DNA of 64,000 nt from Algoriphagus chordae (GTDB lineage: Bacteria > Bacteroidota > Bacteroidia > Cytophagales > Cyclobacteriaceae). The stretch is taken from the NCBI RefSeq assembly GCF_003254055.1, contig NZ_QKZT01000006.1, positions 22,462 to 86,461 of the forward strand, read 5' to 3'. The position numbers and the translations under genes are program-made. Below, piece by piece: positions 44,114 through 53,364 of the stretch (its first letter is position 1; each line of letters begins with the position of its first letter). A model generated the notes under the pieces. The model did not search any database, was not told where the DNA came from, and saw only the letters and a list, made by a program, of their open reading frames with translations.

Positions 44114-45001
44114 TCAATTGTGCCAATACTGAGCAATTTTCTTTTTCAGAAATGATACAGATCGCTGGAGCTGATCCATGCCATCGACCCCATCTTCTAT
44201 GCTGATCCAATTGTCAAAACCCACTCGTTTCAATTCAGTGAAAATGGCATCGTAATCATTTAAGCCTTTCCCAACTTCTCCATGGCTCAATCTTGCTGCA
44301 TAGCCAGTCACGCCACTTTCCTCATTTTTCAAATCTTCAATAGTCCCATACTTCAAAAACCGATCACTGGCATGCATCGTCACGATCCGTTCCGAAACTT
44401 CATACAATAAATCCAGTGGATCTTCAGCAGCCAAAAAGGCATTGCTGGGATCGTAATTCACTCCGAAATTCGGATGCTTGATGCTGTTGACCAGCTTTAC
44501 AAATAGCTCTCTTTTCTGAGCAAACTCAGGATAGTCCCAAAAGTCATCCTTGTAGTGATTCTCCAAAATCAGGGTAATCCCAAGTGATTTTGCGTAAGGC
44601 AGACAGGATTGGATAGACTCTGAGGCAAATTTTATCCCCTCATCCACGGAGAGTTCGGGGCGATACTGTCCCGAAAGTACTCGGCAATACTTTCCTCCAA
44701 GTTCGTCTGTCATTTCTATCCAACGTCTTTGTTTCTGGATTTCCTTATCTCGAAAAGCCTTGTCTGGATGAGTGAAATCTGGTGAACAGCACATCATGGG
44801 AATGACCATTCCCTTGTCTTCCACCATTCTTCGGAATAGACGCCAGTTTTCTTCTTTTTCCATTTCCAGAAAACCTGCATACCATTCCAATCCATCGATT
44901 TCTAGGGCTGAGGCAAGTTCTACCCATTCCGATATTTTCATGCTTCCATCTTTGCAAAGAGCTTGCATAAAGGCTTTGGGGAAGGCGGCTATTTTAGGCA
45001 T
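44114..45001 (-). CDS. xylose-isomerase-like TIM-barrel sugar epimerase/isomerase
   Basis: A 295-residue AP-endonuclease-2/xylose-isomerase-type TIM barrel. Likely metal and substrate residues lie in LEWYAG, ILENHYKDD (Glu), FGVNYDPSN (Asp) and MHASDRF (His), with a late SIEDGVDG glutamate. Relatives epimerise or isomerise ketoses and inosose-type compounds. It is part of the minus-strand catabolic cluster; substrate unknown. Confidence 0.8.
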   Translation of the reverse strand: MPKIAAFPKAFMQALCKDGSMKISEWVELASALEIDGLEWYAGFLEMEKEENWRLFRRMVEDKGMVIPMMCCSPDFTHPDKAFRDKEIQKQRRWIEMTDELGGKYCRVLSGQYRPELSVDEGIKFASESIQSCLPYAKSLGITLILENHYKDDFWDYPEFAQKRELFVKLVNSIKHPNFGVNYDPSNAFLAAEDPLDLLYEVSERIVTMHASDRFLKYGTIEDLKNEESGVTGYAARLSHGEVGKGLNDYDAIFTELKRVGFDNWISIEDGVDGMDQLQRSVSFLKKKIAQYWHN

Positions 45002-45166
45002 TGATTCTTATTTTTAATTTATGATTTAACTAACATCTGGTCTTATCAGAACATGGCTAACTCTATAAATCCTGCTATTTATTACTTTTCACCTTTTACA
45101 TCTCACAACTTACCATAAACAAGATTTTTAGGATTAATACCAAACTAGCGTAATAAAAAGATTCAT

Positions 45167-45964
45167 TTACTTATGAGGAATAGTGCTCGCGTCTTTTGGG
45201 ATATTTCGGCCGATCATAGGGAATTGCTCCAAGTCAACTACCTGTCCGCTGATAGGCCCAGATTCATCTGAAAGCCAATAAATGCATGCTGCAGCAATTT
45301 CTTCCGGCCAAATAATTCTCCCAGCAGGAGCAAAAAGCTTAGATAAGTCCTTGTACCAGTTGTCAGCCAATCCGTGTTCTCTTTTGCGCTCGATTTCCTT
45401 TTCGGTAAGCACCCAGCCAGGATTGATCTGGTTGACACGCACTCCATGTTCACGGAAAAGGGAATCTCCCAAATTCCTGGTCATGGTCATCAAAGCCCCT
45501 TTGGAAATGCTGTATGCCAATAAATTATGCTCACCACTCCAGGCATTGATTGAGCCTATGTTCAAAACAGCACCATGACTTTCAATCAAAGGCGGAAGTG
45601 CTGCTTTGATTAGAAATAAGGGTGCAATGGTATTTACATCCAGCATTCGGTTCAAAAATGCCTTGTCTGTAGTATCAATAGTCGAGGCCGCTACGACAGC
45701 CGCATTATTGACAATAGCGTCAAGTCGTCCCCAGCTTGATATGGCGAGGTCCACTAGTCTCTGTACAGCGCCTTCATTGGATAGGTCTTCTATGTGAAGC
45801 CGGGCATTTTCAGCGCCAAGTTCAGCTACAACCTGAATTGCCAAATCCTCTTCCAGTCCGTGGACAATCACCTTTGCACCTTCCGCTACAACCCTTTTGG
45901 CAATGGCTTTGCCTATGCCCATCGTACTTCCTGTGACGATAATTACTTTATCTTTTAGTCGCAT
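45167..45964 (-). CDS. short-chain dehydrogenase/reductase
   Basis: A 265-residue classical SDR with the cofactor motif TGSTMGIGKAIA, NNAAV and the catalytic Ser-Tyr-x3-Lys (IGSINAW; YSISK). It probably oxidises a sugar, polyol or aldonate hydroxyl with NAD(P). It starts 1 bp after the alcohol dehydrogenase gene ends, so they are one operon. Confidence 0.88.
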   Translation of the reverse strand: MRLKDKVIIVTGSTMGIGKAIAKRVVAEGAKVIVHGLEEDLAIQVVAELGAENARLHIEDLSNEGAVQRLVDLAISSWGRLDAIVNNAAVVAASTIDTTDKAFLNRMLDVNTIAPLFLIKAALPPLIESHGAVLNIGSINAWSGEHNLLAYSISKGALMTMTRNLGDSLFREHGVRVNQINPGWVLTEKEIERKREHGLADNWYKDLSKLFAPAGRIIWPEEIAAACIYWLSDESGPISGQVVDLEQFPMIGRNIPKDASTIPHK

Positions 45965-45965
45965 C

Positions 45966-47003
45966 CTAAATAGGTTTTAATACACTTTTTACAACTTCTC
46001 CGCTATGCATTTTTTCAAAAGCCTCATGCCATTCTGTGATCGGCCAGATGCCCCCGATGATTGGTTTTACATTTAGTGTTCCACTGGAAAGTAGCCCTAT
46101 GACTTTTTCCCATATCGGCCAGTTGTGGCTAAAACTTCCTTGCAGGCGTACATTCTTCTGTACCAAAGGATCGATAGAGAAATTGCAGGGGGTTGGACCC
46201 CAGCCGACTTTTGTGATTTGTCCATTGGGGCGAACGAGATCCATGGCGATTTTCAAAGTAGCACTGATTCCTGCCGCATCAATTATCAGATCAGCTCCAA
46301 GACCATCTGTTTTCCTTGCCCATTCCGAAGCATCATTGATAATAGGAGTAACTCCATAGCTTTTTGCTATTTCCAGTCTTCCTCGGTCTTTTTCCAAACC
46401 TAAAATGGCAACATTTCCACCACAGATTTTGGCTACTGCTGCGCAAAGAATCCCAATTGTCCCTGGGCCGATCACGATTACTCGATCTCCAGGTTTGATG
46501 TGTGAGTTGACCGCGACGGCGTTATAAGCGACAGAGCATGGCTCGGTGAGACAAGCTTCTTCAAAAGACAACCCATCAGGCACTCGGTGCAAACATCTGG
46601 CAGGAACTCTCACAAATCTCGTCATAGCACCATTCACTCCATAGCCAAAACCCTTTCTGGTGGGATCTAGGTTATACAGGCCAGTTTTGCTCATAGGGTT
46701 TTGTGGATCGATGACGGCAGCCGTTTCGCTGACTACTCGATCGCCAACTTTCCAGCCAGTTACACGATCTCCGACAGAAGCGATCTTTCCTCCGAACTCG
46801 TGCCCCAAAACCACTGGATAATTTACTGGCCAAGAATGATCTGAAGTCCACTGATGCAGGTCACTTCCACAGACTCCCACATTTTCTACTTCCAATAAAA
46901 TGTCTTCATCGCCGATTTCTGGAACGGAAATTTCTCTGATTTCTACTGAGCCCTTTTTCTCTGAAAAATTCACTACGGCGGCTGATTTACCTGATATTGA
47001 CAT
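45966..47003 (-). CDS. zinc-type medium-chain alcohol/polyol dehydrogenase lacking the structural zinc site
   Basis: A 345-residue MDR enzyme. Catalytic zinc ligands are present in VGVCGSDLHQW (Cys), LGHEFGGK (His-Glu) and LTEPCSVAYNAV (Glu). The Rossmann motif is VIVIGPGTIGILCAAVAK. The loop that normally holds four structural-zinc cysteines (here DPQNPMSKTGLYNLDPTRKG) has none, so that site is lost. It likely oxidises a polyol or sugar acid. It lies 12 bp after the decarboxylase-like gene. Confidence 0.85.
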   Translation of the reverse strand: MSISGKSAAVVNFSEKKGSVEIREISVPEIGDEDILLEVENVGVCGSDLHQWTSDHSWPVNYPVVLGHEFGGKIASVGDRVTGWKVGDRVVSETAAVIDPQNPMSKTGLYNLDPTRKGFGYGVNGAMTRFVRVPARCLHRVPDGLSFEEACLTEPCSVAYNAVAVNSHIKPGDRVIVIGPGTIGILCAAVAKICGGNVAILGLEKDRGRLEIAKSYGVTPIINDASEWARKTDGLGADLIIDAAGISATLKIAMDLVRPNGQITKVGWGPTPCNFSIDPLVQKNVRLQGSFSHNWPIWEKVIGLLSSGTLNVKPIIGGIWPITEWHEAFEKMHSGEVVKSVLKPI

Positions 47004-47015
47004 GAAATAAGGGGT

Positions 47016-47714
47016 TTAAGATTTGTTGATTGTTTGAGAATGTATGGCTGCGCAAATTTTCCTCAAAGAAGCTTCGAGGTCCCCGTCAGCAGTTTTGAAA
47101 GCATCTGCGTCTATGGTCAGTGGTGCTCCGAGTACCGCAAGTGGAGCTCCGAATTGTGGACATTGGATGGCTTGCTCTAGCGAGAGTCCACCCACTGCTT
47201 GAATAGGCACTTTGACAGCCTTCACCACTTCCCGCAGTTGATCAAGCGGACTTGGCATTCGCTTACCTGCTGCAGCAATTCCCCGGCGCTCATCGTAACC
47301 GATGTGATGGATCACATAGTCGCATCCCAAATCTTCTAAAAATCTCGCTCCCTCAACCATATCTGGACAGCCTAAATTGTCACCCATCACTTTGACTCCA
47401 TAATCTTTCCCTGCCTGCACCACACATTTGATGGTTTCGGCATGAGCTCTAGCCATCACAACCACATGAGTTGCACCAGCTTTTGCCATCATTTCTGCTT
47501 CTAGGTAGCCTCCATCCATGGTTTTCAAGTCTGCGACAATTGGTATTCCGGGGAAAGCTTCGCGCAATTTTCTTACTCCATGAAGTCCCTCGGCTAGAAT
47601 GAGCGGGGTGCCGGCTTCCAGCCAGTCAACACCTGCTCGCATTGCCAAGGCAGCCGTTTCCAGCGCTTCATCTATGTCAGTCAGATCTAAGGAGATTTGT
47701 ACTATAGGTTTCAT
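47016..47714 (-). CDS. OMP-decarboxylase-superfamily protein (HPS/KGPDC-like)
   Basis: A 232-residue TIM barrel with the superfamily signature DxKxxD (ADLKTMDGG) and LEAGTPL at the start, as in 3-hexulose-6-phosphate synthase and 3-keto-L-gulonate-6-phosphate decarboxylase. It either makes or breaks a carbon-carbon bond next to a keto group of a sugar phosphate. It is first in a five-gene minus-strand cluster, pointing to a sugar-acid or polyol route. Confidence 0.8.
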   Translation of the reverse strand: MKPIVQISLDLTDIDEALETAALAMRAGVDWLEAGTPLILAEGLHGVRKLREAFPGIPIVADLKTMDGGYLEAEMMAKAGATHVVVMARAHAETIKCVVQAGKDYGVKVMGDNLGCPDMVEGARFLEDLGCDYVIHHIGYDERRGIAAAGKRMPSPLDQLREVVKAVKVPIQAVGGLSLEQAIQCPQFGAPLAVLGAPLTIDADAFKTADGDLEASLRKICAAIHSQTINKS

Positions 47715-48014
47715 TTTGGTTTGGGTTAAAAGTAAAGCAATGAAAAAGGAGTCCTGAAGGCTATCAGGATTTACTCAGATTTTTAAGATAAGGAAAATTG
47801 AAAAAGATACTTTCCTGTTTTGGGCTAAAAGGAGGACTAATAAATAATACTATGCATAACTCGACCAATAAACCTCCCTAATGTTGACAGGTGTCTAGTG
47901 CAGAGATTGTTCTGGTTATTTTAGTTTTATTTTTCTGTTTGACAGAAGGTGAATAATTTATAAGGATCCAAGGGCCAACTAGGCACTTTTGCCTAATCAG
48001 CCTATCTTTAAGCT
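47715..48014. other. divergent intergenic region
   Basis: This 300-bp gap separates the catabolic cluster from the UbiA-like gene and should hold both promoters. I see no confident operator. AGGTGTCTAGT near 47890 also occurs near 31102, which may be chance. Confidence 0.4.
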
Positions 48015-48854
48015 GTGCAGTTTCTTTTCAAAATCTATCAGCGCATTACCTGGCTTTCCATTGATGTAGTTCTCGGAGCTATGGCAGGGATGCTTTTTTT
48101 TGCAAAAGCTCTGCGGGTTGACCTGGCTTGGCAGGAATATGTCCTACTAGGGATGGCGGTTTGGTGTATTTATACCGCGGATCATTTGATGGATGCGCGC
48201 AAATTAGCTTCGGATCATGTGGAGGATAGGCATCATTTTCATCTGATTTACCAGAAACCCTTAGTCATTTTACTTGGCTTAGTCGGAGCAGCTGGACTGT
48301 TTTGGGCGATTCAGTTTTTCGGCTTTTCACATGAACTGTATTTCGGAGCAGGGCTAGGCTTGCTGATTTTGGGAATCATGCTTGCTGTGCGCAAATTGGC
48401 GTCAAAGCAGGTGCGATTAAAAGAACTTAGCTCGGCAATTTTCTATGTGATCGGAATTTCCTGGCTGCCTTGGTATGAAACAGCGCAGATAGATTATACT
48501 TGGATTGCTTTTGCTTTGACAATTTTATACATGGGATTGGCTTACCTGAATCTGATCATGCTTTCCAGTTTGGACATCGAATCAGACAATGCGGCTGGCT
48601 TCTCATCTATCGCCACGATAATACCTCAGGAAAGACTCAATCCAAGAATTCGACAACTGGCAACTGGATTGATTGCAGCTGCGTTTCTGGGACTATTGTT
48701 TGTGAATTCACTATACAAAATCCTCCCAGCATTATTCTTGATCATGCTACTGATCCACTACCTGAGCTTTTTTAAATCTGACCTGAGACCCGAGCAAGTC
48801 AGAATGCGAATGGAAATCGCATTCCTGATTCCTGCCCTTTTGCTCTTGTTTTAA
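48015..48854 (+). CDS. UbiA-like membrane protein
   Basis: A 279-residue protein with about eight hydrophobic helices, started at GTG 48015 because no upstream or nearby ATG fits. The loop YTADHLMDARK after the second helix and SSLDIESDNAAG later resemble the two Asp-rich motifs of UbiA prenyltransferases (NDxxD and DxxxD types), but both are weak. Enzyme activity is unproven. Its stop shares TTAA with the convergent acyl-CoA dehydrogenase gene. Confidence 0.6.
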   Translation: MQFLFKIYQRITWLSIDVVLGAMAGMLFFAKALRVDLAWQEYVLLGMAVWCIYTADHLMDARKLASDHVEDRHHFHLIYQKPLVILLGLVGAAGLFWAIQFFGFSHELYFGAGLGLLILGIMLAVRKLASKQVRLKELSSAIFYVIGISWLPWYETAQIDYTWIAFALTILYMGLAYLNLIMLSSLDIESDNAAGFSSIATIIPQERLNPRIRQLATGLIAAAFLGLLFVNSLYKILPALFLIMLLIHYLSFFKSDLRPEQVRMRMEIAFLIPALLLLF

Positions 48855-50209
48855 ACAAACGCGCTGTGCCCCGTAATCGCGCGACCTACGATCAACGAGT
48901 TGATTTCCTTGGTGCCTTCATAGCTATAGACTGCCTCCGCATCTGCCACAAATCTCGCGATGTCATGGCGTAGCAAAATGCCATTTCCTCCAAATAATGC
49001 GCGTGAATTGTCCACAATAGAGCGCATTCGAAGGGTGCAGAATACCTTGGCAAGGGAGGCGTGCTCATCTTTCAATATGTCTGTGTCCTGCATTTCGGAA
49101 AGTCGGAAAACCATCGTCTGCATGGCTGTCAAATCACCCAACATCGTCACCAAAAGATCCTGAACGAGTTGGAAAGAGGCTATTGGACGACCAAACTGCT
49201 TGCGCTCATTCGTATAGGCTAGTGCCAATTCATAAGCTCCTCGCGCACAACCCACAGCTTGCCATGCTACGCCAGCTCTAGTCATGCGGAGTACTTTCGC
49301 AGTATCCCGGAAGGAGTTTGCCTCTTGAAGTCTATCCGACTCAGGCACTTCACAATTCGTCAGTGTGATCAATGCATTTTGCACTGTTCTAAGGGCCATT
49401 TTATCTTCTAACTTTTCAGCAAGAAATCCAGGGTTTCCTTTTCTTACGATAAATCCTTTTACCTGCTGATCTTCTAAATCTCTTGCCCAGATGATGGTCA
49501 TATCTGAGAAAGTGGCGTTTCCTATCCATTTTTTCTGGCCATTGAGTACCCAGGCATCACCTTCTCTTTTACAGGTTGTAGTTAGACCTCCCGCTACTCC
49601 AGATCCCACTTCAGGCTCTGTCAAGCCAAATGCACCAATTTTCTCTAGCTTTTGCATAGGTGGAAGCCATTCTTTTTTCTGCTCCTCCGAGCCGCAGAGG
49701 TAAATCGATCCCATAGCCAAGCCACTTTGCACTCCGAAAAATGTAGAAATAGAGGTGTCTATTCTTGCCATTTCCATAGCTACAAAACCTTCCAGTAGCG
49801 CCGAGTGACCTGGGCAACCATAGCCTTGGTAGGTCAGTCCAGCGATGTCCAACTCCGCCATTTTCGGGATGATTTGCATCGGGAATTCACCACGATTCCA
49901 GTAGTCATTGGCGATAGGTTTGATCTCCCGTTCCATGAATTCACGCACACGAAGTTGAATTTCCCGTTCATGAGCGGGCAGGCTCTTGCCCAGTTCATAG
50001 AAATCTCCATTGATAGGAGGAATGATTTTTTTCTTGCTACCGCCTTTCATCATTCCCATCATTTTGGAAAGGTCCTCTTCGCTCATCTGCGACACCAGAC
50101 CGACCAACTTGGAAATATCTACTTTTTGTGAAAGCTTAGAGATTTGATCCAGATCGACACTGGACAAAAGTTGGCGTAAGCCACTGATATTCTTAAAAAG
50201 ATTTTTCAT
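48851..50209 (-). CDS. acyl-CoA dehydrogenase with extra N-terminal segment
   Basis: A 452-residue flavoprotein. The core (about 70-450) has FGLTEPEVGSGVAGG, KKWIGNATFSD, RKQFGRPIASFQLVQ and the catalytic Glu in VYSYEGTKEINSLIVG, closest in look to glutaryl-CoA-type enzymes. About 65 residues precede it, including MSEEDLSKMMGMMKGGSKKK, a helical methionine- and lysine-rich stretch that normal family members lack. It oxidises an acyl-CoA with FAD. Confidence 0.9.
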   Translation of the reverse strand: MKNLFKNISGLRQLLSSVDLDQISKLSQKVDISKLVGLVSQMSEEDLSKMMGMMKGGSKKKIIPPINGDFYELGKSLPAHEREIQLRVREFMEREIKPIANDYWNRGEFPMQIIPKMAELDIAGLTYQGYGCPGHSALLEGFVAMEMARIDTSISTFFGVQSGLAMGSIYLCGSEEQKKEWLPPMQKLEKIGAFGLTEPEVGSGVAGGLTTTCKREGDAWVLNGQKKWIGNATFSDMTIIWARDLEDQQVKGFIVRKGNPGFLAEKLEDKMALRTVQNALITLTNCEVPESDRLQEANSFRDTAKVLRMTRAGVAWQAVGCARGAYELALAYTNERKQFGRPIASFQLVQDLLVTMLGDLTAMQTMVFRLSEMQDTDILKDEHASLAKVFCTLRMRSIVDNSRALFGGNGILLRHDIARFVADAEAVYSYEGTKEINSLIVGRAITGHSAFV

Positions 50210-50248
50210 ATAAGGGTATTTTGGGAATTAGTTCATTCCTTTAATCTA

Positions 50249-50848
50249 GTGAAAGATCATTACAGTTTCCTTGCTCCTTTTTACAATCAGCTGTCCAAAC
50301 TGATTTTTGATGATCAGTTGATGCAGGCAAAAACCTATTTTGTAGAAGATCTATCGAATAAAAAGATCTTAATTATCGGTGGAGGAGATGGTTTGGATTA
50401 CCAAAGTTTCCAAGCTCAGCTATCAGGTGAGTATTGGGAAATCTCCAAGGCGATGCTCAGCAAGGCAAAGTCCAATCTTGGAGAAAGTGGCTTGAGCTTT
50501 CATTTGGGCTATTATCAAGTCGAAAAGGAGGGTTTTTTTGATGAAGTCTGGCTTCATTTTGTGCTGGACACGATGAGAGATGAGGAGATCGCCAATCTTT
50601 TAGGAGAAATTAGCAAAAGTATTACACCTGGCGGAAGGATTTATCTGGCCGATTTTTTTGCTCCACAAAATACCTTTCAGCGGATTATGCACAGGTCTAT
50701 GATTACATTTTTTAGAATAATCACTCAGCACAAGCGGGCAAGCATTCCTGATTATGAGGAAATATTAGTCGCTGATAACTGGAAGAAAAGCTCTGAAAAG
50801 GAATATGTGAAAGCTTGGGTCAAGGCTCAGGTTTGGGAAAAAAATTAA
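50249..50848 (+). CDS. class I SAM-dependent methyltransferase
   Basis: A 199-residue protein started at GTG 50249 (KDHYSFLAPFYNQLSKLIF). The SAM-binding motif is KKILIIGGGDGLDYQ near 55, followed by a Rossmann-like fold with EVWLHFVLDTMRDEE and GGRIYLADFF. The N-terminal YDxLA-like start resembles ubiquinone/menaquinone-type methyltransferases, but the substrate is not clear. Its stop shares TTAA with the convergent ceramidase gene. Confidence 0.75.
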   Translation: MKDHYSFLAPFYNQLSKLIFDDQLMQAKTYFVEDLSNKKILIIGGGDGLDYQSFQAQLSGEYWEISKAMLSKAKSNLGESGLSFHLGYYQVEKEGFFDEVWLHFVLDTMRDEEIANLLGEISKSITPGGRIYLADFFAPQNTFQRIMHRSMITFFRIITQHKRASIPDYEEILVADNWKKSSEKEYVKAWVKAQVWEKN

Positions 50849-52194
50849 GGGTTGGACCTATTGATGATCGCTAGTATCATCTCATCAAAGTATTTTCCAT
50901 TTCCAGGTCCATACCAGTTCATTTCTCTGACTTCATGGAAGTTCTCGTCATAGAGTTCATCAGGAGTGATATAGCCTATGTAGCCACCGTTGAAGGTGGT
51001 GACAATGAGATTCAGACCTTTGCTTTGCGCCAGCTTCTCCCATTTCGCATAGAATACTCCTGATAGCTCACCACTGGATGCGATCATCAACGTATTGCCG
51101 ACCTGCGTAATGTCCAGATGTGCATTAGTCTCGCCGAGAAGGTAGTCGAAAAGCCATGGGCGCAGTCGTAAATTGTCCGTAACCCGCAGTTGAGGTGCAC
51201 GTAGTGAAATAGGTAAGTAACCTGTATTGATCTGGTTCTTTTTGACAGTAGCAAAGTAAGTCATCCGAAGATTCAGCGTAGAATCCAGTTGATGCGCATA
51301 TAGTTCGACCATTTCAGGAGTGTTTCCAGGTCTTAGTGGTCTATGACTTCCCACTGTTCCAGCTGCATACATCGCAAAGTCAAAGTTACCAGCCTCTAGC
51401 TCCTTGGTTAGGTAAAAAGGATAATCACCCGATAAGCCCATGAACTTGGTGCTCATGGTAGTCGCATGAGCTGAGTAGGTGAGGAAAGTGGCTTTCTTGC
51501 CTGAGTTTTTGGTGAAAATAAGCTGACGGACATAGGGATCTGTCGGCCCATCTTTTACAAATCTATTGGCAACCAGATCTCCTGCATCTGACTTTCTGTA
51601 GTTGATGGAGACAGTGTCTTGAGTAGCAATTGCATTTTGCAAAGCAGTAAGACTTCTGGAAACCATGAGATCCACAATGTCTTGATTGTAGCCTCCGAAA
51701 GCCATTTCTCCCATCGGGCCAGGCATATAGCCTCCCATTCCTGAATGTGTATGTGTGGCGGTGAAAATAACCTGATCAATCGGTAGGTTTGCTTCTTTGA
51801 TAGCTATCTGTATTCGGGAAGCAAGAGACGGATGTACGATCAGCAGTTCATAATTGAGCCAGGCAACACGGGTTTTGCCATTTGAAAGAGCCAATGCTTT
51901 GACATAGCTGCTGTCTTGAACGAATTCATATTTTCCCCTTGGTGCATAGCCAACCAGCTCAGCAGCTTCGGGCGGTGTCATATTGGTGCTTGACCAACCT
52001 GCCAGCCATGTGTCTCCCTGCGATTCAGAAAAACTACTCTGATCTAATCGCTCGAAAGTCTCTTTATAAAAGTCCTGATCTTGAATGGGAGAGCGATCTA
52101 CTTTTGCAAGCAGCAAAAATCCGAGAACTAGTAAAACAACAAAAGTCCAGCATAGGACTTTTGTTGTTTTCAGTAAGATGCTCTTAGTGCTCAT
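50845..52194 (-). CDS. membrane-anchored neutral-ceramidase-like hydrolase
   Basis: A 449-residue protein with one N-terminal membrane helix (about 10-27). It then matches the neutral/alkaline ceramidase N-domain: the zinc motif TATHTHSGMGGY, and SAHATTMS with the third histidine. Full neutral ceramidases are about 650-700 residues and carry a C-terminal immunoglobulin-like domain, which is missing here. The segment AAGTVGSHRP lies where the serine nucleophile is expected. It would act in the periplasm on ceramide-like or other amides. Confidence 0.75.
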   Translation of the reverse strand: MSTKSILLKTTKVLCWTFVVLLVLGFLLLAKVDRSPIQDQDFYKETFERLDQSSFSESQGDTWLAGWSSTNMTPPEAAELVGYAPRGKYEFVQDSSYVKALALSNGKTRVAWLNYELLIVHPSLASRIQIAIKEANLPIDQVIFTATHTHSGMGGYMPGPMGEMAFGGYNQDIVDLMVSRSLTALQNAIATQDTVSINYRKSDAGDLVANRFVKDGPTDPYVRQLIFTKNSGKKATFLTYSAHATTMSTKFMGLSGDYPFYLTKELEAGNFDFAMYAAGTVGSHRPLRPGNTPEMVELYAHQLDSTLNLRMTYFATVKKNQINTGYLPISLRAPQLRVTDNLRLRPWLFDYLLGETNAHLDITQVGNTLMIASSGELSGVFYAKWEKLAQSKGLNLIVTTFNGGYIGYITPDELYDENFHEVREMNWYGPGNGKYFDEMILAIINRSNP

Positions 52195-52200
52195 TGAAAA

Positions 52201-53364
52201 TTAATATTCAAATTTGCCGTGAGGACTAGTAATCGTTACTTTCTTGCCTTGGTGCGGTTCTACTCTACCGATGATCTGAGCTTCTACGCCATACGATTCG
52301 GCGATGTCGATGATCTCCTCGGCATAGCGCTCGTCAAGATAAACTTCCATTCTGTGGCCCATGTTGAAGACCTTGTACATCTCCTTCCAGTCTGTACCAC
52401 TTTCTTCCTGTATGATCTGGAAAAGGGGAGGAGTTTCAAACAAATTGTCTTTGATCACATGCACATCATCCACAAAGTGAAGAACTTTTGTCTGTGCACC
52501 TCCACTGCAATGCACCAAACCATGAATTCTAGATCTCATGTAGTTGAGCACATCCACCATAATAGGTGCGTAAGTTCTAGTCGGTGAAAGTACCAACTTA
52601 CCGATATTTACAGGAGCCCCTGGAGCTGGATCTGTTAGGTTGTATTTTCCTGAGTACACCAGATCTTCCGGAACAGAAGGATCAAAGCTTTCAGGGAATT
52701 TTGTCTTCAATACTTTGTTGAACACATCATGACGGGCAGAGGTAAGTCCGTTGCTTCCCATGCCGCCGTTGTATGCCGTTTCATATTTTGCCTGACCAAA
52801 AGAAGCCAAACCTACGATCACATCACCGCCTTGAATCTGATCATTGGAGATCACTTCGTCACGTCGCATTCTACAGGTGACCGTGCTATCCACGATGATC
52901 GTTCGTACCAAGTCTCCCACATCGGCAGTTTCGCCGCCCGTGAGAACAGCGTTTACGCCATTGTCACGAAGCATCTGAAGAACCTCTTCGGTACCTTCGA
53001 TGATCGCGGAAATCACTTCGCCAGGGATTAGATTTTTATTTCGGCCAATCGTAGAGGAAACGAGGATGTTATTGATCGCACCCACACAAAGCAAATCATC
53101 GGTGTTCATGATGATGGCATCCTGCGCGATACCTTTCCAAACACTCAGATCGCCAGTTTCTTTCCAGTAGGAATATGCCAAGGAAGATTTGGTGCCAGCA
53201 CCGTCAGCATGCATGATATTGCAGTATTCGGGATCGTTGCCAAGGGTGTCCTCCACGATCTTACAAAATGCTTTTGGGTAAAGACCTTTATCAAGTTTTG
53301 CAATGGCCTGATGCACATCTTCTTTGGAGGCGGAAACTCCGCGCTGCATGTATCGCTCGTTCAT
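52201..53364 (-). CDS. purM: phosphoribosylformylglycinamidine cyclo-ligase
   Basis: A 387-residue AIR synthase-like protein. It has MHADGAGTKSSLAY, the AIRS domain with NTDDLLCVGA, and GGETADVGDLV, the conserved ATP-binding segments. The C-terminal half has HCSGGAQTKVLHFVDD and FNMGHRMEVYL. It closes the imidazole ring in purine synthesis. It is somewhat longer than the E. coli enzyme (345), as in other Bacteroidota. Confidence 0.88.
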   Translation of the reverse strand: MNERYMQRGVSASKEDVHQAIAKLDKGLYPKAFCKIVEDTLGNDPEYCNIMHADGAGTKSSLAYSYWKETGDLSVWKGIAQDAIIMNTDDLLCVGAINNILVSSTIGRNKNLIPGEVISAIIEGTEEVLQMLRDNGVNAVLTGGETADVGDLVRTIIVDSTVTCRMRRDEVISNDQIQGGDVIVGLASFGQAKYETAYNGGMGSNGLTSARHDVFNKVLKTKFPESFDPSVPEDLVYSGKYNLTDPAPGAPVNIGKLVLSPTRTYAPIMVDVLNYMRSRIHGLVHCSGGAQTKVLHFVDDVHVIKDNLFETPPLFQIIQEESGTDWKEMYKVFNMGHRMEVYLDERYAEEIIDIAESYGVEAQIIGRVEPHQGKKVTITSPHGKFEY

